Assembly: GCA_015501585.1 (NCBI GenBank)
Contig: JADNRY010000975.1
Location: 1-20,177, forward strand
DNA length: 20,177 bases
Source of the DNA: Rhodocollybia butyracea
Taxonomy: Eukaryota; Basidiomycota; Agaricomycetes; Agaricales; Omphalotaceae
Direction: 5' to 3'
Positions 16,901 through 20,177 of this stretch are shown here, in pieces (positions within the stretch are counted from its first letter, which is position 1; the number at the start of each line of letters is the position of its first letter). Under the pieces are notes generated by a model. The model did not search any database and had not been told where the DNA came from. It saw only the letters and a program-made list of their open reading frames with translations. A program made the position numbers and the translations under genes.

Positions 16901-18587
16901 AAGTCGATGTAGATAATCCGTGCAAACCTAGTGCGGATGAATAAGTGAAAGACATTAAGCGATAGCAAGAGGTTTTTACCAAAAGTAGTCTTCAAACATC
17001 TTGTCCTTCACAGCTGTTGTTGGCAGCGGTAGAAGGGAAGGTATTTTGGTTGTTGAGTCTTCAGAATCAACCCCAATAGGCACTATAACAGTATCTCCCA
17101 GCTGAAAAGGAGTTAAAAGTACTTATTCCCAGTGAAAGTTGAACGTACAAACCTTATAAGTGACTCCGTCAATAACAATGGCCTTTAGAAACCTAGATCC
17201 GATCCCAAGTCTATCCTCTTTGGAGTAGTTCCATTCAGCCCTCGAACGTTTGTAACAATTATCGATGACAGCCAACAGTCGTTTATTAGCAGTGTCAAGC
17301 TGCAGTTGAACTCTTCGTTTCTTTTCCTTCTCTTGAATCATTGACGGGGCCGGTCCAATAACGAGGAGATTTTCACGGAAGTATGGTTGCGCGAGAGCAC
17401 CAATGAGAGGTGTGACTGTAGTCTGTGACTGATTCTCAGGCTCAAGGACAGCAAGGTCAATATTGACCTTGCGTTTGCCTGGGCCTTTCGTTATAAGCTT
17501 TCTCCTGTCTGTGGGTTCAGAAAACACCTTGTTGGTCAAATAAGATCTAATTATAGGAACGCGCTGGAGGTCAGGCAGCTCGACGCAAGCATCTTTGATA
17601 ACGTCTCGGACAAGAGAAGACTGTTATCCATTATAAGAGAAATAGAATGGAAATGAGCTGGATACGTACCGCCAATTTTAGCTCTTCAAGCCTGATTACT
17701 TCGTCGGGAAGTTCAGGCGTTTCAGCGAGTTGGTTTTCGAACATCACGGGAGTAAGTTTGGGATTGACTCGGGCAGAATTAATGAGCATCTGGGCGAGCC
17801 GGTGAGGAAGATAAAATTCACGGAGGAACTTTTTATATTTGGAGTCTGGGTTTTGCAGTATGTACCAAGAATGTGGAGTTTCGATATATAAGGGACTGAG
17901 GGTATGGACTTCAGAATCGGAATTCAAATAAAACAAAGAAACATACGCAGAGTCTTTCGTGTAGTCCAACGCAACATTTTGGATTGGACCGAGTTTAACG
18001 TACTGAGCAGCATGGGGACCTTCCAAGAAGTCTGCTTCCTGAGCTTCGTCTTCAATGTTCTCAACAAAGGCTACGACTTTGCCAAACGCCATCAAGGTTC
18101 GATCTTTACCATCTGGTTTTTCTCGCAGCGAGAGACTGATAATCTCATTACGATGGGATTCATCGGTTAGATTGTGAAATCGTAGAGGTTTCGGACACGC
18201 TTTTCAGCTTCGGGCTCATCATCCTCATCCTCACCAGCAATCCTCATCGATGCAGATTCATGGATGTATTTGACTTGTGACGGGATGTGGAAGATCAGGC
18301 CTTTATATAGGTTTAGTTCACGATTATTGAACCTGATGGCCATGAGATACCTTCGGGTAGTCTGGCCACCTTTGAAATACGATTTTCGCGCTATATTCCA
18401 GAGCATTAGTCTCAACTTCAATGAAATATTAAGTGATAAGTCTTGCTTCCGAAGTCTCGTGTTTTCGTTTGTTTTGCTGCGGTTGAGGAGGTTTTGGTAG
18501 GGTTTTAGTTGAGGTCGATGCCACAGAGATATCCTCCGGTTCTCCGAAGGAAATGTCAAGAGCCGTAGGGCGATTTCGCCGCGACAT
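13958..18587 (-). CDS. DNMT1: DNMT1-type DNA (cytosine-5) methyltransferase, RFD-BAH-BAH-MTase
   Basis: Exons (minus strand): 18587-18447, 18390-18351, 18300-17947, 17895-17670, 17620-17153, 17101-16980, 16927-16691, 16630-16273, 16220-15802, 15744-15562, 15509-15276, 15218-14949, 14892-14692, 14641-14601, 14551-14477, 14421-14327, 14271-14179, 14124-14122 and 14068-13958. They total 3671 nt, about 1222 residues plus stop. All junction phases agree except for a 2-base excess (or 1 missing base) inside exon 3. A replication-foci-type domain spans about 60-250 (LYDFTI, IYIETPHSWYIL-like LYIETPHSWYIL, FYLPHRLAQML). BAH1 follows (LGDTVIVPI, FEDYFWFARIIYID), then BAH2 (GHEFHVHDYVLY). The catalytic motifs are I DVFGGCGAFG, IV GFPCQPHS, VI ENV, VIII QAGHYGVPQGRVRF, IX TVREVARSQGFPDHF and X HRCIGNAVPWQLSLALG. 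The family maintains or sets 5-methylcytosine in nuclear DNA. Odd points are a GC-AG intron 1, the catalytic Cys codon split by an intron, and a 3-nt exon. Exons 1-3 are the least certain. Confidence 0.88.
14069..14178 (-). other. Twin introns around a 3-nt micro-exon (ATG, 14122-14124)
   Basis: Between the exon ending DSVIT and the one beginning HRCIGNAVP lie 110 bases. They divide into two normal-sized introns, 14178-14125 (GTAGGT...TTTCTAG, 54 nt) and 14121-14069 (GTATGA...TGCATAG, 53 nt, with a CTGAC branch-like site), leaving ATG as an exon. This yields T-M-H-R-C-I-G-N, which fits the Met/Lys-His-Arg-Gln pattern usual before IGNAVP. Skipping the micro-exon also keeps the frame, so a single 110-nt intron is possible; it would be twice the size of every other intron in the gene. 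Confidence 0.65.
15510..15561 (-). other. Intron splitting the catalytic cysteine codon of the methyltransferase
   Basis: The exon ends GGT TTT CCC TG and the next begins C CAG CCG CAT, so the PCQ cysteine (TG|C, phase 2) exists only after splicing. The donor is GTGCGC and the acceptor TTGCAG; the intron is 52 nt. Reading through replaces PCQPHS with PWCALF and leads to a stop. Confidence 0.85.
18162..18175 (-). other. Apparent frameshift in the methyltransferase RFD
   Basis: On the minus strand the family-like segment VRNLYDFTI runs into TAA (18169-18167). The family-like continuation DESHRNEIISL is in another frame, starting at 18164. No fungal-sized intron fits between them. Restoring the frame needs one extra base (for example in the TTT run at 18178-18176) or the loss of two. 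A different splice using GTGAGG upstream could remove the area, but would also delete the conserved residues. Confidence 0.6.
18391..18446 (-). other. Probable GC-AG intron 1 of the methyltransferase
   Basis: The first exon frame meets TAA soon after ACTTCGGAA. Splicing GAA|GCAAGA...GGAATATAG|CGCGAA (56 nt, with a GACTAAT branch-like site) connects KHETSE to RENRISKVARLPEG and then, over a 50-nt intron, to GLIFHIPSQV. No GT donor of suitable size and phase is present nearby. Confidence 0.6.
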
Positions 18588-18776
18588 GGTAGTTCAAAGT
18601 TGAAAAGGAGATGGAGCGAACCGGGCGGTCCGGATTACTTAGAATGTTGATTTAACAAAGACGAGCAAAAAGATCAATTATATTGAGTCTGTGCACCCTA
18701 ACAGTACGACGACTTTCATGTTCTTCAAGATTTTGAGATCAAGATCACGCACACCACACACGAATCCTAACTACAC
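18588..18776. promoter_or_regulatory. Spacer between GYF-type gene stop and methyltransferase start
   Basis: These 189 bp must contain the 3' end of the upstream gene and the promoter of the methyltransferase gene, both on the minus strand. No distinct element was recognised. Confidence 0.4.
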
Positions 18777-20177
18777 TCATGTCCTACCGCCCTTCTTCTT
18801 CTTGTTAACCACTTTAAACCCACCCCACTCCGACTGCGCCTGAGGCTTGGGCTGCGCTTTCACGACATCTGCGATAGACACCATCTTTGCTGTTGCTGCG
18901 CCAGGACCTGCTTTTGCTCGTGCCAAAGCATCGACCTTGCGTTTACTCAGAAATTCGGTAGCGAATCTTCGACCATCGAGGGTGGTGCTGTTGGCATAGA
19001 TGAGGTCGGAAATGATCTCAGAGGTTGAAGGATCTGGATCAACGGGAAAGGATAAGAGCATGGACATGATGTCCTCGACTGTAAAGTGGGTGGATTATTA
19101 GTATTTGAGTAGAGGCTGAAGGAACATAGGTATTCACCGTTGACCGAGCTGTTCAGACCCTTAAGTGCATCAGCCAACCATTTCAAAAATTCCGCCGATG
19201 GAGCTATAGGAAAGTCGTCCACTTTGGGGGTACTTGCAGGTGCCTTGGTGGTGGATGCAGGTATAGATCGAGTGGCGGGGCCGTTGAGACGAGCCGTACT
19301 TGTGGAGCTGATGGAGGAGGCAGACGGCGTGATTAGAGGTCGAGCAGGAGGAGTCACTATGGGAGTAGTTTTTCCACTTGGGCCAACTGTCGTCCATGCA
19401 GCACCCAATGTGGAAGCAGAGGTAGGCTGAATCAGTTTATTTAGTAACACTTTCGGCTTCGTACTCCGAAAATACGGACCTTGGAAGTATTCTCAGCATA
19501 AGCCCTCCTATTGGCAACACTAGCTACAGTCTCTTTTACCGCTAGCTTCTTCCTTCTTTCCTCCTCCTCCTGAATCTCTTTCATTGTCTTCTTGTGGTCG
19601 TAGGTTTCGCAGGTCCGTCGACCACACGGGAGGAGTGACAGCCGCTGGAGCAGATGGAACAGTTTCTTTGGGCGAGACAGCAGCGGAACCTTTGCCAGCC
19701 TTAGATGTAGGAAGACCCCAGGAAGCGGTAAAAGGTTGAACATCCTCTGTAAGCGCCGAAGGTTGCGCAGCTCGAGCAGCTCGCTCCTTCTCTCTTTCTG
19801 CGGCCTTTCGTACTTCTGCTTTTTTCGCTTCTGCATCTTGGATCTTACGTAGACTAGTGGCGGTCTTTTTCGAATCTTCATCCCTTGCCCAGGCCTTGGG
19901 TGCTACTACCGACCCTTGGGGCTCAGAAATATCGATAGTCGTTGATGCAGGCTCAGGAGCAGCTTTGACTGATGTGCTTTGCTGTAAAGCAATGGGTTGT
20001 GTGGACGATTTAGTTCGTTTTACAGGTGGCGGTGGAGGTATAGCTGCCACAACTGGCTCAACGACGACTTCCGTTTTCACAGGTTTAGGCTCTGGAATAA
20101 CTTCTGCTACCACTTCTTCAACAGTTTCCTCCAATTGTTTTCTTCTTCAAGTTTTTGTCTCTGATATTGCTCGAAGT
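18777..20177 (-). CDS. GYF/Smy2(GIGYF)-like protein, C-terminal part, partial
   Basis: The gene enters from the right edge; its N-terminal part, where a GYF domain would sit, is outside the window. Exons on the minus strand are 20177-19480, 19426-19138 and 19078-18777 (stop TGA 18779-18777). The introns are 53 nt (GTCCGT...TTCAG) and 59 nt (GTGAAT...TTACAG). The visible protein has a Q/E-rich region (FEQYQRQKLEEE), a Pro/Ser-rich region, a basic coiled stretch (AEAKKAEVRKAAEREKERAA), SWGLP, TMKEIQEEEERRKK, AWTTVGPSGK, EFLKWLADALKGLN and the C-terminal end WGGFKVVNKKKKGGRT. I recognise this tail from fungal GYF proteins (translation and mRNA-decay or vesicle factors); without the GYF domain the assignment is by tail only. 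There are two apparent frameshift zones, 19585-19616 and 20138-20150. Confidence 0.75.
19585..19616 (-). other. Apparent frameshift zone in the GYF-like gene
   Basis: PPVWST is in one frame and KTMKEIQEEEERRKK in another, with a third frame in between reading PAKPTTT. The gap is too short for an intron that keeps both segments. One surplus base, or two missing bases, would explain it. Confidence 0.55.
20138..20150 (-). other. Second apparent frameshift in the GYF-like gene, at an A run
   Basis: FEQYQRQKLEEE and QLEETVEEVVAE are both plausible protein but lie in different frames. They meet at GAAGAAGAAAACAATTG on the minus strand. One more A in the AAAA run (20141-20138) would join them. Homopolymer position makes a sequencing error plausible. 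Confidence 0.55.

Noticed and set aside
18130..18235. Long intron using the GTGAGG donor near 18230 to bypass the RFD frameshift
   Set aside because: A phase-compatible acceptor exists, but the intron would be about 113 nt against about 50-60 elsewhere and would remove the conserved LYDFTI and NEIISL residues.

Overview
The window looks like nuclear DNA of a basidiomycete fungus, probably Agaricomycetes. Genes are broken by many phase-consistent introns of about 49-62 nt. The products are a KNL1/Spc105 kinetochore protein, a DNMT1-type cytosine methyltransferase with RFD and BAH domains, a GYF/Smy2-type protein and a family of single-pass membrane proteins of a mushroom-typical type. These calls rest on motif recognition; no database search was run.

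Left half (1-9435): a tandem, same-strand array of four related membrane-protein genes, here called A (1-953, 5' end outside the window), B (2782-4584), C (5638-6587) and D (8007-9435). Coding exons, intron positions, 3' flanks and promoters are shared, so the duplicated unit is roughly 2.1-2.4 kb once insertions are removed. D has the only complete reading frame that keeps the cytoplasmic tail with its PPAY motif. A is a multiply frameshifted pseudogene. B is interrupted in exon 3 by a 705-bp fold-back element with CACTA/CACTG ends and a 3-bp ACG target duplication. C reads through cleanly but stops early after the membrane segment. A second, 376-bp MITE flanked by TA lies in the region upstream of D.

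Centre (9614-13724, plus strand): a nine-exon KNL1/Spc105/Spc7 gene of about 1224 residues, with PP1-docking motifs (GILK, RVSF), MELT-like repeats and the C-terminal Spc7 coiled coil and RWD region. It starts only 178 bp after the stop of D.

Right half, minus strand: a 19-exon DNMT1-like gene (18587 down to 13958), convergent with the kinetochore gene and 233 bp from it. Its RFD, BAH1, BAH2 and the methyltransferase motifs I, IV, VI, VIII, IX and X can all be traced across introns. The model includes a 3-nt micro-exon and an apparent frameshift in the RFD. Upstream of it on the same strand is the C-terminal part of a GYF/Smy2-like protein (20177 down to 18777), cut by the window edge, with two apparent frameshift zones.

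Several anomalies are single-base indels, some of them in short homopolymers. Some 'broken' genes may therefore reflect sequencing error and not biology; this matters most for the methyltransferase and the GYF gene.
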